This document shows positions 27,418-35,824 of a stretch of 64,000 bases of DNA, one piece after another. Numbering within the stretch: the first letter of the stretch is position 1; each line of letters starts with the position of its first letter. The translations under genes were made by a program, and so were the position numbers. Under the pieces are notes generated by a model. It saw only the letters and a list, made by a program, of their open reading frames with translations, was not told the DNA's origin and searched no databases. The DNA comes from Candidatus Terraquivivens yellowstonensis. Its GTDB lineage: Archaea > Thermoproteota > Nitrososphaeria_A > Caldarchaeales > Wolframiiraptoraceae. Where the stretch lies: the NCBI GenBank assembly GCA_023539445.1, contig JAKCEW010000004.1:41390-105389 (forward strand), written 5' to 3'.

Positions 27418-27759
27418 ATGCAATCAAAGCTACTTGGTAGTTTGGGTCTTGATGTGAAGGAGCAGAATGTAGCTAAAGAGGTGCTAATCCGTCTGCCAGA
27501 TAAGGATGTGGTAATAAAAGAGCCGACCGTCGTGGTTTTACAAGTTGGTGATGAAAAAGTCTATCAAATCATAGGTGGCGAAATTTCTGAACAGAAAGTT
27601 ATAGAAAGCGAAACTGGAGCCCCAACCTATGAGCCGACAGCAGATGACATAACAATCGTGGCACTCCAAGCAGGCGTATCTGAGGAGGAGGCAAGGAGGG
27701 CACTTATAGAGGCGGGCGGAGATTTGGCAAAGGCCATCCTCTTATTAAAGTCTAAATGA
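27418..27759 (+). CDS. nac: Nascent polypeptide-associated complex protein (NAC alpha)
   Basis: The archaeal homodimeric NAC binds nascent chains at the ribosome exit. The 113 residues contain the NAC core (VVIKEPTVVVLQVGDEKVYQI) and a C-terminal UBA domain from about residue 75 (DITIVALQAGVSEEEARRAL). The ATG start is conventional. However, the conserved family N terminus RELRRM continues upstream in frame to a CTG at 27394 that overlaps the previous TGA stop as CTGA. The true protein may be 121 residues. It overlaps the convergent gene by eight bases. Confidence 0.93.
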   Translation: MQSKLLGSLGLDVKEQNVAKEVLIRLPDKDVVIKEPTVVVLQVGDEKVYQIIGGEISEQKVIESETGAPTYEPTADDITIVALQAGVSEEEARRALIEAGGDLAKAILLLKSK

Positions 27760-29560
27760 ATTTTAAGGAATCGCAACCGGACTCTAAGTACTTCTTGGCA
27801 AGGTCAACAGATTCTTGAATTTCCTTATCTTTTGAGGGGCTAGATAGCATCACCATATAACCCCCGTTCAAAACTTTTGCTACTTTTGCCTCAAACTGTA
27901 ATCTATCTTCTTGTGGCATTTTTATATCATAAGGCACTATGGTAGTCGAATATGCAAAATTAGACGTAACGGGATAGAAAGATAATCCCGATATGGTCTT
28001 AAAGCCGAACCTGTCTATATCGGACTTGGCCATCCTCTTAGAGGATTGTGGTGGACATACGTTAGCGATCCCTATTTGAAAGTCCTTTTTGGAGCCCTTT
28101 AGCGCCAGCTTGACCATCTCCCTCAGCACATTCAACAAAATATCTGGGGAGCTTGATGTCGGATACTCTCCAGTTAAACACTTTATTGCCTCGAATAAAC
28201 CACACGGTGATACGATGAAATGATGCTTAATACTTACGTTCCCATGAAGCATGTTCGTTAGGTTCATCTTCTTTGTGAAGGCGGTTATAATGAGTTGCAT
28301 CGTCCTTCTCACAGATTCCATGAATTCTTCCTCGTTTCCCGCAGACTGAAGTGCCAACCTTGGTACATTCATCGCTGCAACACCGCACAGAAAGCTTTCG
28401 GCATTTTCTGGATTCTTAATGGAGATCTTGTATCCGTTGCTTGCTAAGACCTCCGATTTTGAACCAGTTGTGAATATTAACTCAAGGCCTTCCTTGGAAA
28501 TGTAATGTGGGGGCGCTTTCTCGATCAAATCTTTGCCTACCACGATGGATATGTTATTCCTCTGGTGCTCGTTAAATGCATCTATCAAGTCTTCTGCATG
28601 TTCTAAGTTATTAGCAGCATTAAGGACAAACTTGTGTTCTTCAAATGTACTTATGGAGGAGATTTTCATGAGTGTTGATGCAAACTGCTTTGATAATTTT
28701 TTATTCGAAATAATGTCGCTAAGATTGTACAAAAGAAACTCCTTTTCTACAATAAACATGTCCTCCATGAGATTTGCTACAAGTGCCTCGCATGTACCTA
28801 AACCTTCAACTTTATTTAGTAGGTCAGCATCGTACGCCTTACCATAAACCGACACAACCCATGATTCCAGAAAACAGATGTCTATTAGTCCGGAAAGGTA
28901 TGCGTCGGCTACGTTTCTTGGCAAAACGTTGAGTAACATGTATTCCTTCAAAACAGAGTTTGCCGCTGCCTTCATGACGGCATTTGTCCCACCTTGCTTT
29001 GAGGCATTCTTGATTGTCTGGGTAACATCGTAGATCGGCATACCAACTCTCGTCAGTTTGTGCCTATACTTCTCTAAACCCTGATCTATTAAAACGGAAT
29101 TTACAAGCTCCCTAATCAAGGGTGCGGAGAGGTACTCTATTTTAAGATCGAGAAGTTTTTCTTCCACGCTGGATGCAACTTTATGGGCGAGTTTTGCTGG
29201 CATGCCTGCCTCCTTAACCAGAGCGTTCACTATCTTGTTCTTATCAAAAGCCTCTATCGAACATTCACTACGTCTGACGATCAGTAAATCGGAGCCTGCT
29301 AGCATCTTTTTCGCTTGCTCGATCACTTCCAACATTGTCCTGCCGCTATGTGAAAGCTCGTACAGTTTTGTCTTCTCGTTAATTTTTATGAGCTTCGAGT
29401 TGAGTAGCTTCTTTAGGTGATAGGAAAACTTTCCTGCATCTTTCTGGGGATTCATACCCACCGAGCGTATCAATTCTGTGTAGTTCATGTCGTGCTTTGA
29501 AAGTTGCTTCAACATCTCAATCCTTATAGGTGACGCTAACGCATCCAATATCCTATCCAA
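27752..29560 (-). CDS. Winged-helix/ATP-cone protein with a degenerate anaerobic ribonucleotide reductase (NrdD-like) body
   Basis: The 602-residue protein starts with an ArsR-type winged helix (ILDALASPIRIEMLKQLS). An ATP-cone domain follows at about residues 95-190 (VRRSECSIEAFDKNKIVNAL). The rest is NrdD-like: LPRNVADAYLSGLIDICFLE, AAMNVPRLALQSAGNEEEF, CGLFEAIKCLTGEYP and FYPVTSNFAYSTTIVPYDI. It lacks the C-terminal zinc cysteines and the RVCGYxG glycyl-radical motif, so it cannot be a class III reductase. I set the start at TTG 29560 because frames upstream run through the promoter of argF. A dNTP-sensing repressor, analogous to bacterial NrdR, is my inference. Confidence 0.75.
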   Translation of the reverse strand: MDRILDALASPIRIEMLKQLSKHDMNYTELIRSVGMNPQKDAGKFSYHLKKLLNSKLIKINEKTKLYELSHSGRTMLEVIEQAKKMLAGSDLLIVRRSECSIEAFDKNKIVNALVKEAGMPAKLAHKVASSVEEKLLDLKIEYLSAPLIRELVNSVLIDQGLEKYRHKLTRVGMPIYDVTQTIKNASKQGGTNAVMKAAANSVLKEYMLLNVLPRNVADAYLSGLIDICFLESWVVSVYGKAYDADLLNKVEGLGTCEALVANLMEDMFIVEKEFLLYNLSDIISNKKLSKQFASTLMKISSISTFEEHKFVLNAANNLEHAEDLIDAFNEHQRNNISIVVGKDLIEKAPPHYISKEGLELIFTTGSKSEVLASNGYKISIKNPENAESFLCGVAAMNVPRLALQSAGNEEEFMESVRRTMQLIITAFTKKMNLTNMLHGNVSIKHHFIVSPCGLFEAIKCLTGEYPTSSSPDILLNVLREMVKLALKGSKKDFQIGIANVCPPQSSKRMAKSDIDRFGFKTISGLSFYPVTSNFAYSTTIVPYDIKMPQEDRLQFEAKVAKVLNGGYMVMLSSPSKDKEIQESVDLAKKYLESGCDSLKFI

Positions 29561-29666
29561 CGTCCGTCCTTCTTCGTCAACGAATATGAGAACCGCCCCC
29601 TTAAGCTGCGTTACATTGTAGGCGATAATTAAGATAAAGGTTATCGGTGCCTCATACGTTAGTACG

Positions 29667-29678
29667 TTTAAATATTTA
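29667..29678 (+). promoter_or_regulatory. TATA box for ornithine carbamoyltransferase
   Basis: TTTAAATATTTA is a strong archaeal box A. Its centre is about 26 bases upstream of the ATG at 29699, which implies a leaderless or nearly leaderless mRNA. Confidence 0.6.
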
Positions 29679-29698
29679 TTTGTAATACGATTTTGGGC

Positions 29699-30649
29699 AT
29701 GGTTAGACATTTCTTGGATTTTGAAGGGTACGCTGCGGAAGAGGTCCTTTACATACTGGATATGGCTATAAATTTTAAGAAAAAAGGGTATCCAGATAGC
29801 AAACCATTGTCCGGCAAATCTATAGCTTTGATTTTTGAGAAGCCATCTACAAGAACTAGGGTATCCTTCCAAGTAGCTATAGCAAAGCTTGGTGGTGAGA
29901 GCATACCGCTAAGCGTCAGCGAGATGCAGTTGAGTAGAGGAGAGCCTATAAGCGATACCATGCGCGTTCTATCGGATTACGTGAATGCTGTCGTCGCAAG
30001 GGTCTATAAACATGAGATGCTCTCCGAGATGGTAAAGTATAGTTCAGTTCCGGTAATCAACGCATTAAGCGACAAATTCCATCCTTGTCAAGCACTTGCT
30101 GATATGATGACTATCAAGGAGCTAAAGGGCAACATCTATGGGGTGAAGGTGGCTTACGTCGGCGATGGAAATAACGTTTGTAATTCTCTTATCCAAGCAT
30201 GCTCGCTGCTCGGTGCCAGAATATCTGTAGCATCCCCTAAGGAGTATCAGCCACCAGAAGATGTTGTAGCACAGGCGAAGGAGTGGGGAAAGAGGTCCGG
30301 AGGTACGATAGAACTAACGGAGAATCCTGAGGATGCTGTAAGGGATGCTGATGTTGTCTATACTGACGTATTCGTTTCCATGGGTCAGGAAGATGAAAGG
30401 GAAAGAAGGTTGAAGGTTTTTTATCCGAAGTACAAAGTGACAGAGAGGTTAATGTCCTTAGCAAAGCCGGATGCGATCTTCATGCATTGTTTGCCAGCGC
30501 ATAGAGGTGAAGAGGTAGAAGCATCCGTGATTGATGGAAAAAGGTCTGCGGTTTGGCAACAGGCCGCTAATAGGTTACATACTGAGGCAGCATTGTTATT
30601 GTATCTACTTCAAGATGGAAAAAAGTTTAATCCAAGCCTTTCCGTTTAG
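29699..30649 (+). CDS. argF: Ornithine carbamoyltransferase
   Basis: This enzyme makes citrulline from ornithine and carbamoyl phosphate in arginine synthesis. The carbamoyl-phosphate motif STRTR (FEKPSTRTRVSF) lies near residue 46 and HPCQALADM near 127. The ornithine-side motif is HCLPAHRGEE near 263. Length is 316 residues from the ATG. A TTG two codons upstream is less likely given the TATA spacing. No other arginine gene is nearby. Confidence 0.94.
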   Translation: MVRHFLDFEGYAAEEVLYILDMAINFKKKGYPDSKPLSGKSIALIFEKPSTRTRVSFQVAIAKLGGESIPLSVSEMQLSRGEPISDTMRVLSDYVNAVVARVYKHEMLSEMVKYSSVPVINALSDKFHPCQALADMMTIKELKGNIYGVKVAYVGDGNNVCNSLIQACSLLGARISVASPKEYQPPEDVVAQAKEWGKRSGGTIELTENPEDAVRDADVVYTDVFVSMGQEDERERRLKVFYPKYKVTERLMSLAKPDAIFMHCLPAHRGEEVEASVIDGKRSAVWQQAANRLHTEAALLLYLLQDGKKFNPSLSV

Positions 30650-30660
30650 CTATACGGATC

Positions 30661-31275
30661 ATGTCGTATTCATACATTTCAAGAAAGAGAGTTCCTCCGA
30701 AGATACCATTCTATCCATCACCGGTTGACATAGTTAAGTTAATGCTGGATCTTGCAGAGCCAAGAGAGGGGCAGACGCTTGTTGACTTAGGTTGTGGTGA
30801 TGGAAGGATATTGGTGGAGGCGGCCAGCAACTATGAGTGTTCCGTCATAGGTGTTGATTCTAACCCCGTGCTAGTAAGCTATGCTCGCAACAAGCTACTA
30901 GAGAAAGGTATCAAAAATTTCAGAATAATAAGAGGAGATTTGTTCAATTTTGATTTTAGCACGGCAGACATCATAACCTTGTATTTGACGCATGATGCTT
31001 TAAAAATCCTAAAACCAAGGCTTGAGCTTTACGCTAAACCTGGGGCAAAAATCATAGCCCATGACTTTCCGGTTCCGGGATGGCGGCCGTTGCTCTTCGT
31101 GAGCAAGGTTTCTGCGGAGGATGGGAGGCTGCATAAGGTTTATCTTTATGAGGTGGGAAAATCTTTAGAAAAAAAGGATATATTATACACGAGAGACGAA
31201 TTCGGTGAAAGGTATGAAGCTTATCGAGTTCTTAAAATCCGTAAAGACGCTCATGAAGGTGGCGAAGAAACCTAG
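30661..31275 (+). CDS. SAM-dependent methyltransferase, aKMT-like
   Basis: A 204-residue class I methyltransferase. IPFYPSPVDIVKLMLDLAEP precedes motif I VDLGCGDGRILVEAA, with a later YLTHDALKILKPRLE. The layout matches the crenarchaeal protein-lysine methyltransferase aKMT, which methylates many proteins including Cren7, so protein lysine is the likely substrate. Start is ATG eleven bases after argF. Its last 62 bases are shared with secE in another frame. Confidence 0.82.
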   Translation: MSYSYISRKRVPPKIPFYPSPVDIVKLMLDLAEPREGQTLVDLGCGDGRILVEAASNYECSVIGVDSNPVLVSYARNKLLEKGIKNFRIIRGDLFNFDFSTADIITLYLTHDALKILKPRLELYAKPGAKIIAHDFPVPGWRPLLFVSKVSAEDGRLHKVYLYEVGKSLEKKDILYTRDEFGERYEAYRVLKIRKDAHEGGEET

Positions 31276-31384
31276 TAGGGAGGAATTTACGGTAATTTTA
31301 AAAATAACGTTTCTGGGCATACTTGTGCTGGGAGCAATCGCTTTTATAGTAAGGTTCGTGGCTCTGGCCCTTCAGTCGATTTAA
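31214..31384 (+). CDS. secE: Protein translocase subunit SecE (Sec61 gamma)
   Basis: A 56-residue single-span membrane protein of the Sec translocon. It begins MKLIEFLKSVKTLMKVAKKP, followed by SREEF, the conserved amphipathic helix. One transmembrane helix (ITFLGILVLGAIAFIVRFVA) follows. It heads the SecE-Spt5-L11-L1-L10 cluster seen throughout archaea. The ATG lies inside the preceding methyltransferase gene in the +1 frame, an overlap of 62 bases. Confidence 0.92.
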   Translation: MKLIEFLKSVKTLMKVAKKPSREEFTVILKITFLGILVLGAIAFIVRFVALALQSI

Positions 31385-31485
31385 GTCGTAGGCTCTGAGC
31401 GGACAAAAATAGATATTTAAGGACGGCTTGGTTAAAGGGGGTAGTTAAAGGTCCGACAGTCAATGGGGCTCGGTGACGCTAAGGT

Positions 31486-31953
31486 TTGAGCACGGAGAAG
31501 TATAAGCTGTTTGCGATAAAGACGACAGTAGGGCAAGAGAGGAACGTGGCCAGGATACTGGAGAGTAGGATAAGGGGCGAGAACGCTGAAGTAGCCTCTA
31601 TCCTAACGCTCCCGGACGTCAAAGGTTACATCTTCGTTGAGGCGAAGAACAAGGAAGTTATAAACACACTCATACAGGGAATCAGGCACATAAAGAGCAG
31701 GCCTGTAATACCGATCGATATAAAAGAGATATCTAACCATTTAGTTGAGAAGCCCATAATAGACATGCTCTCAGAAGGGGATACTGTAGAGGTGACTGCG
31801 GGTCCGTTGAAAGGAATAACCGGCAAAGTCGTAAGAATAGATAGGGCTAAAAGGGAGGTTACTGTCGAGTTGTCCGAAGCAGCGTTCCCCTTGCCGATAT
31901 CGGTATCTGCTGATCAGATAAGAATCGTCTCTTCTCAGAAAGGAGGTGCGTAA
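31486..31953 (+). CDS. spt5: Transcription elongation factor Spt5 (NusG)
   Basis: A processivity factor that binds the RNA polymerase clamp with Spt4. The 155-residue protein has an NGN domain (LFAIKTTVGQERNVARIL; LPDVKGYIFVEA) and a KOW domain (EGDTVEVTAGPLKGITGKVVRID). Start is TTG. The 102 bases between secE and this gene carry an AT-rich stretch, so an internal promoter is possible. The last codons overlap the Shine-Dalgarno of L11. Confidence 0.95.
   Translation: MSTEKYKLFAIKTTVGQERNVARILESRIRGENAEVASILTLPDVKGYIFVEAKNKEVINTLIQGIRHIKSRPVIPIDIKEISNHLVEKPIIDMLSEGDTVEVTAGPLKGITGKVVRIDRAKREVTVELSEAAFPLPISVSADQIRIVSSQKGGA
31941..31948 (+). promoter_or_regulatory. Strong Shine-Dalgarno for L11
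   Basis: AGGAGGTG ends 12 bases before the ATG at 31961. It decides in favour of that ATG over a GTG at 31946 that would overlap the site itself. The site lies inside the 3' end of spt5. Confidence 0.6.
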
Positions 31954-31960
31954 ATTAGGG

Positions 31961-32443
31961 ATGCCCGAGAAACAATTCAAGTTCATTATAGAGGGAGGTA
32001 AGGCTACAGCAGGGCCACCTATAGGTTCTTCCTTGGGACCACTTGGGTTAAACGTACCCATGGTTGTGGAGAAGATAAACGAGGTTACGGCTGAGTTCAT
32101 GGGTATGCGTGTTCCGGTCGAGATAACCGTTAATACGGATACGAAAGAGTTTTCGGTTAAGGTGGGAACGCCAACGGTTGCGGCCTTAATAGTAAAAGAG
32201 GCGGCGGTCGAGAAGGGCTCAGGCAGTCCTGGTAAAGATTACGTCGGTAACATATCGATAGACTCTGCCATTAAGATAGCGAAGATAAAAATGCCCGACC
32301 TACGCGCCAAGACTTTAAAAGCCGCCTTGAAGCAAGTCGTTGGTACGTGTGTGAGTATGGGAATAAAGGTTGACGGTAAAGAGCCTAAGCAGGTAATTAA
32401 AGATATAGACTCAGGTCTTTATGATAACATGCTGGGTGGTTAG
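31961..32443 (+). CDS. rpl11: 50S ribosomal protein L11
   Basis: L11 forms the base of the L12 stalk with L10. From the ATG the protein has 160 residues and begins MPEKQFKFIIEGGKATAGPP, followed by the universal IGSSLGPLGLNV block. The C-terminal rRNA-binding half has KTLKAALKQVVGTCVSMGIKVDG. It is coupled to spt5 upstream and L1 downstream. Confidence 0.95.
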   Translation: MPEKQFKFIIEGGKATAGPPIGSSLGPLGLNVPMVVEKINEVTAEFMGMRVPVEITVNTDTKEFSVKVGTPTVAALIVKEAAVEKGSGSPGKDYVGNISIDSAIKIAKIKMPDLRAKTLKAALKQVVGTCVSMGIKVDGKEPKQVIKDIDSGLYDNMLGG

Positions 32444-32444
32444 T

Positions 32445-33110
32445 TTGTTGAGAACCTTATCTTCCAAGCTATTGGATGCTATAGAGACTGCGAAAAAATC
32501 ATCAAATAGAAATTTCGTTCAATCTATTGATCTCATCGTAAACGTGAAAGACGTGGACCTTTCAAAACCTGAGAACAGGTTTACGGAAACAATCGAGCTC
32601 CCACACGGTCTTGGAAAAAAGAGGAGAAAGATCTGCGTGATAGCATCTGGCGATTTGGCTCTTAGGGCAGGAAGGATTCCTCTCGTAGACAGGGTTCTAG
32701 GGAAGGAGGACTTAGAGGCTTTGGTAGGTAACAAGAGGATGGCGAAGAAGCTTGCAAGAGAGTACGATTACTTCCTCGTCGATCCGTCTATGATGGGCAT
32801 AGCGGCGAAGGCACTTGGTGCTGCGCTCGGTGCTAAGGGTAAAGCCCCCGTACCCATACCCCCAGGCACAGAGCTCGAGAAGTTCGTAGAAAAATATTCA
32901 AGGAGTGTGACTGTCAGGTTGCGAAAAGGTCCGACGCTCAGCTGCATGATTGGAACAGAAGACATGGATTCTGGGGCTCTGGCCGAAAATGCGGAAGCTG
33001 TGATCAGCAGAATCGTGGAAAAATTGGAGAAAAGGTTTAGGAACGTGGCATCCATATACGTCAAAAAAACCATGGGCGAACCCGTAAAGGTTGAAATCGA
33101 GGAAAAGTAG
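32445..33110 (+). CDS. rpl1: 50S ribosomal protein L1
   Basis: L1 forms the mobile stalk near the E site. In archaea it can repress its own operon by binding mRNA. I choose the TTG at 32445, right after the L11 stop, giving MLRTLSSKLLDAIETAKK (221 residues). Conserved ELPHGLGKKRRKICVIASGD, FLVDPSMMGIAAKALG and GKAPVPIPPGT confirm it. A GGGTGG element in the L11 tail can serve as its Shine-Dalgarno. Confidence 0.95.
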   Translation: MLRTLSSKLLDAIETAKKSSNRNFVQSIDLIVNVKDVDLSKPENRFTETIELPHGLGKKRRKICVIASGDLALRAGRIPLVDRVLGKEDLEALVGNKRMAKKLAREYDYFLVDPSMMGIAAKALGAALGAKGKAPVPIPPGTELEKFVEKYSRSVTVRLRKGPTLSCMIGTEDMDSGALAENAEAVISRIVEKLEKRFRNVASIYVKKTMGEPVKVEIEEK

Positions 33111-33154
33111 GTTGAATGGTGTATTAAACCTGGTGCGGGGTTCGGTGAGCTAAC

Positions 33155-34018
33155 TTGGCAACGGTTCTAAAGAGAAGGGCTGGCAAGGCTTGGAAAGAAC
33201 GTATATTGGCGGAGCTCGTAGAGTACATAAAAAAGTACCCAACGATTGCCGTGTTCGAGCTTACGGGCACAAGGGCAAACGTACTGCATGAATTGAGGGC
33301 GAAGCTCAGGCAAGATAGCGTGCTTAAGGTAACCAAGAAAACGCTCTTCATGAAGGCAGCTGAGAAGGCGGGTATGCCCCAGCTAAAGAGTCTCGTGGAG
33401 AACAGGCCCAAGCCTATTGGCCTTCTATTCAGCAACCTGTCGGCATTCAAGCTCGCACTCATACTGCAAAAGAACAGAGTGCTCATGCATGCAAAGGCAG
33501 GCGAGAAGGCTGACGTGGATGTTGTGATCCCAGAATGCAACACGGGCATACCTCCAGGCCCTATCCTGAGCGAGCTAGGTAAGATGAGGATACCAACGAG
33601 GATAGATGGTGGCAGCATATGGATAGCTAAGGACACCCTCGTGGCGAAAAAGGGCGACGTAATATCACCATCCTTGGCTAGCCTTCTCATGAAGCTAGAC
33701 ATAAAGGCCGTTTTGAAGGGAATAAGAATTGATGCGGCTTATGAGGGAGGCAGGATTTACTCCGGCGATGAGCTAATCATAGACGTGGATAAGATGAAGG
33801 AAGAGATAAGGTCCGCGTTAAGTTACGCATTCAACTTTGCCATAAACATCGGCTACATGAGTAAGGAGACGTCGGCGCAGGCTATAGCGCTAGCCTACAT
33901 GAAGGCGCTTGCCGTTGCCATACAAGCATCTTACGTAACGAAAGAGACGCTTCCTTATCTCCTCAATAAAGCCCATGCAGAGGCCCTTTTGCTACAATCC
34001 GTCGCTAAGATCCAGTAG
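33155..34018 (+). CDS. rpl10: 50S ribosomal protein L10 (P0)
   Basis: P0 anchors the L12 dimers of the GTPase-associated stalk. The 287 residues contain the rRNA-binding domain (FELTGTRANVLHELRAKLRQ) and the archaeal insertion. C-terminal helices for L12 dimers follow (ALSYAFNFAINIGYM, AIALAYMKALAVAIQ). The protein stops at AKIQ without the acidic, glycine-rich tail that many archaeal P0 proteins share with L12. The L12 gene usually found next is missing. Start is TTG. Confidence 0.94.
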   Translation: MATVLKRRAGKAWKERILAELVEYIKKYPTIAVFELTGTRANVLHELRAKLRQDSVLKVTKKTLFMKAAEKAGMPQLKSLVENRPKPIGLLFSNLSAFKLALILQKNRVLMHAKAGEKADVDVVIPECNTGIPPGPILSELGKMRIPTRIDGGSIWIAKDTLVAKKGDVISPSLASLLMKLDIKAVLKGIRIDAAYEGGRIYSGDELIIDVDKMKEEIRSALSYAFNFAINIGYMSKETSAQAIALAYMKALAVAIQASYVTKETLPYLLNKAHAEALLLQSVAKIQ

Positions 34019-34063
34019 AACGATACGACGTTAGTACTAGGGGTGAGGCGTACTACTTCAATC

Positions 34064-34105
34064 AGTTTAGCACCGCGGAAAAAATTTTTCCACAGATGCT
34101 GAACT
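34064..34105 (+). terminator. Long inverted repeat after L10, possible terminator or regulatory hairpin
   Basis: AGTTTAGCA (34064-34072) pairs with TGCTGAACT (34097-34105) with one G-U pair. The loop holds a second inner repeat, GGAAAAA-A-TTTTTCC (34077-34091). It lies 45 bases after the L10 stop and ends 41 bases before the aldo-keto reductase start. The nested symmetry could end the ribosomal-protein transcript or bind a regulator. Confidence 0.45.
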
Positions 34106-34146
34106 AATTCGGAAATCTAAAATCCTACTTTACCCAGCATATTGGC

Positions 34147-35004
34147 GTGGAGTACAGGGAGCTTGGTAGGACAGGCTGGAAAGTCCCGGTCTTAGGCCAG
34201 GGCACTTGGGGGATAGGAGGATTTCACAGTAGAGACGACAGCAGGGATTCTGAAGCCATAGCAGCCCTTAGGCTTGGAATAGAGTTGGGCATGACGTTGA
34301 TCGATACGGCTGAGGCATACGGGGCAGGACATTCTGAGGAGGTTGTGGGCAAGGCCATAGCAGGTTTGAAGGCCGAGGTCTTCGTGGCGACCAAAGTATC
34401 CCCAGAGCACCTATCATACGAGTCCGTGATAAAGTCAGCAAAGGCCAGCTTGAGTAGGCTCAACATTAAGACCATAGACCTATACCAAGTTCACTGGCCA
34501 AACCCGAGAATACCCATCAAGGAGACCATGAGGGCTATGGAAAGGCTTGTCAAGGACGGTCTTGTTAGGTTCATAGGTGTCAGCAATTTTTCAGTAAGCG
34601 AGATGGAGGAGGCCATGGCATCGCTCGCTAGAGAGGAAATCGTATCGAATCAGGTCGAGTACAGCTTACTGGAAAGGAGCATAGAGCACGACCTGCTACC
34701 TTTTTGCGAAAGAGAAAAGATAACCGTGATCGCATACAGCCCACTCGCACGTGGCAAGCTCTCAGAGCCTAAGAAGTATTTAGAGAAACATAAGGCAGAT
34801 GTTCTGCAAACTTTAGCGGACAAGTACGGAAAGACGCCGTCGCAAATAGCCCTAAATTGGGTCGTAAGAAGACCGAGCGTGATTGCAATACCAAAGGCTG
34901 TGAAACTCGAGCATGTTAAAGAAAATGCGGGATCTGTAGGTTGGTCAATGGATTCAGATGACTACGATGTACTAAGTAGGGCATTTTCTCGCAGTTATTG
35001 GTGA
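34147..35004 (+). CDS. Aldo/keto reductase
   Basis: An NADPH-dependent (beta/alpha)8 oxidoreductase of 285 residues. The tetrad is visible: Asp in LIDTAEAYGAGHSEE, Tyr in that same motif, Lys in VATKVSPEH and His in YQVHWPN. The cofactor region SNQVEYSLLERSIE and the C-terminal IPKAVKLEHVKENAG are standard. The substrate cannot be told. The GTG start leads directly into MEYRELGRTGWKVP. Confidence 0.93.
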   Translation: MEYRELGRTGWKVPVLGQGTWGIGGFHSRDDSRDSEAIAALRLGIELGMTLIDTAEAYGAGHSEEVVGKAIAGLKAEVFVATKVSPEHLSYESVIKSAKASLSRLNIKTIDLYQVHWPNPRIPIKETMRAMERLVKDGLVRFIGVSNFSVSEMEEAMASLAREEIVSNQVEYSLLERSIEHDLLPFCEREKITVIAYSPLARGKLSEPKKYLEKHKADVLQTLADKYGKTPSQIALNWVVRRPSVIAIPKAVKLEHVKENAGSVGWSMDSDDYDVLSRAFSRSYW

Positions 35005-35006
35005 GA

Positions 35007-35642
35007 TTACTGCTTCGGCTCGGTCGAAGTTTCCTCTAAATGTTTGTAACCTTCTGGCAAGTCGGGGAATGTACTCTTCATGCGCTGGGCTGCTATCTCG
35101 GCAGCTTCTTCGAGTATCCTTTGTGCCTCGCTGTCGCTCACCATCACTTGGACGGAAGCACCTGTTACGCTTCCAGCCTCGACGATTATACTCTCGAGCA
35201 TATCGTCGACTTGCCTTAAGTTGTAGGCAACCTCCGGGACTAGACCAGAAATCTCCGACTGAACCTGTCTTATTATGCTCGTTGCTGGACCTAGGACGTT
35301 CATGACGTCTCCGAATTCCTTCACAGTCTCGAGCCTTAGGATTACCTTCTCTAAGGAAAGCTGACTCTTCAGTATTGTACGGGAGATCTTCCTAAGCTGG
35401 GCTATCTCGTTGGCATATATCGTCGCCCTGCCCTTGTCCCTCTCCTGCTCGGCCCTGACACACATCTCGAACAGTTCTTTGCCCCTTGCCGCAAGCCTTT
35501 GGGACGTTCTATTCAGCTTCTCCGCTTGGATCTTAAGTTGCGTGATAACATCCATGAGCCTATCCCTAGCAAAGCCCATACTGGTTACGCCTAATACCCT
35601 TACCTCTTCATCCCTTTTTCTCGTTATTCCTGGAATTTTCAT
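35007..35642 (-). CDS. cdvB: CdvB/ESCRT-III (Snf7 family) protein
   Basis: ESCRT-III proteins polymerise on membranes and drive cell division in TACK archaea. The 211 residues are almost wholly helical. A basic alpha-1/2 region (LMDVITQLKIQAEKLNRTSQRL) and an alpha-3/4 region (MNVLGPATSIIRQVQSEISG) match archaeal CdvB proteins. The C-terminal tail ends LEETSTEPKQ and has no winged helix, so it may be a paralogue rather than the main CdvB. CdvA and CdvC (Vps4) are not in the window. Convergent with the aldo-keto reductase two bases away. Confidence 0.85.
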   Translation of the reverse strand: MKIPGITRKRDEEVRVLGVTSMGFARDRLMDVITQLKIQAEKLNRTSQRLAARGKELFEMCVRAEQERDKGRATIYANEIAQLRKISRTILKSQLSLEKVILRLETVKEFGDVMNVLGPATSIIRQVQSEISGLVPEVAYNLRQVDDMLESIIVEAGSVTGASVQVMVSDSEAQRILEEAAEIAAQRMKSTFPDLPEGYKHLEETSTEPKQ

Positions 35643-35824
35643 TCACTATCTACCTTCGAGAGTCAACCCCTTCAGCGAAGTATTTAGCTCTTCTCAGAAT
35701 CTCGATGAAGGATATCACAGCAAGAGTATCCGTTTATCAAATTTCATAATATCTTGTCCGTGCATTCCACCATTTTGCGTAACGTAAATATAACTCTTGT
35801 TACTAACAGGTTAGGCGAGAAGAC

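Noticed and set aside
29561-29872. N-terminal extension of the NrdD-derived protein
   Set aside because: The added 104 residues cover the TATA box and first codons of argF on the other strand and look non-conserved; the winged helix starts just after TTG 29560.
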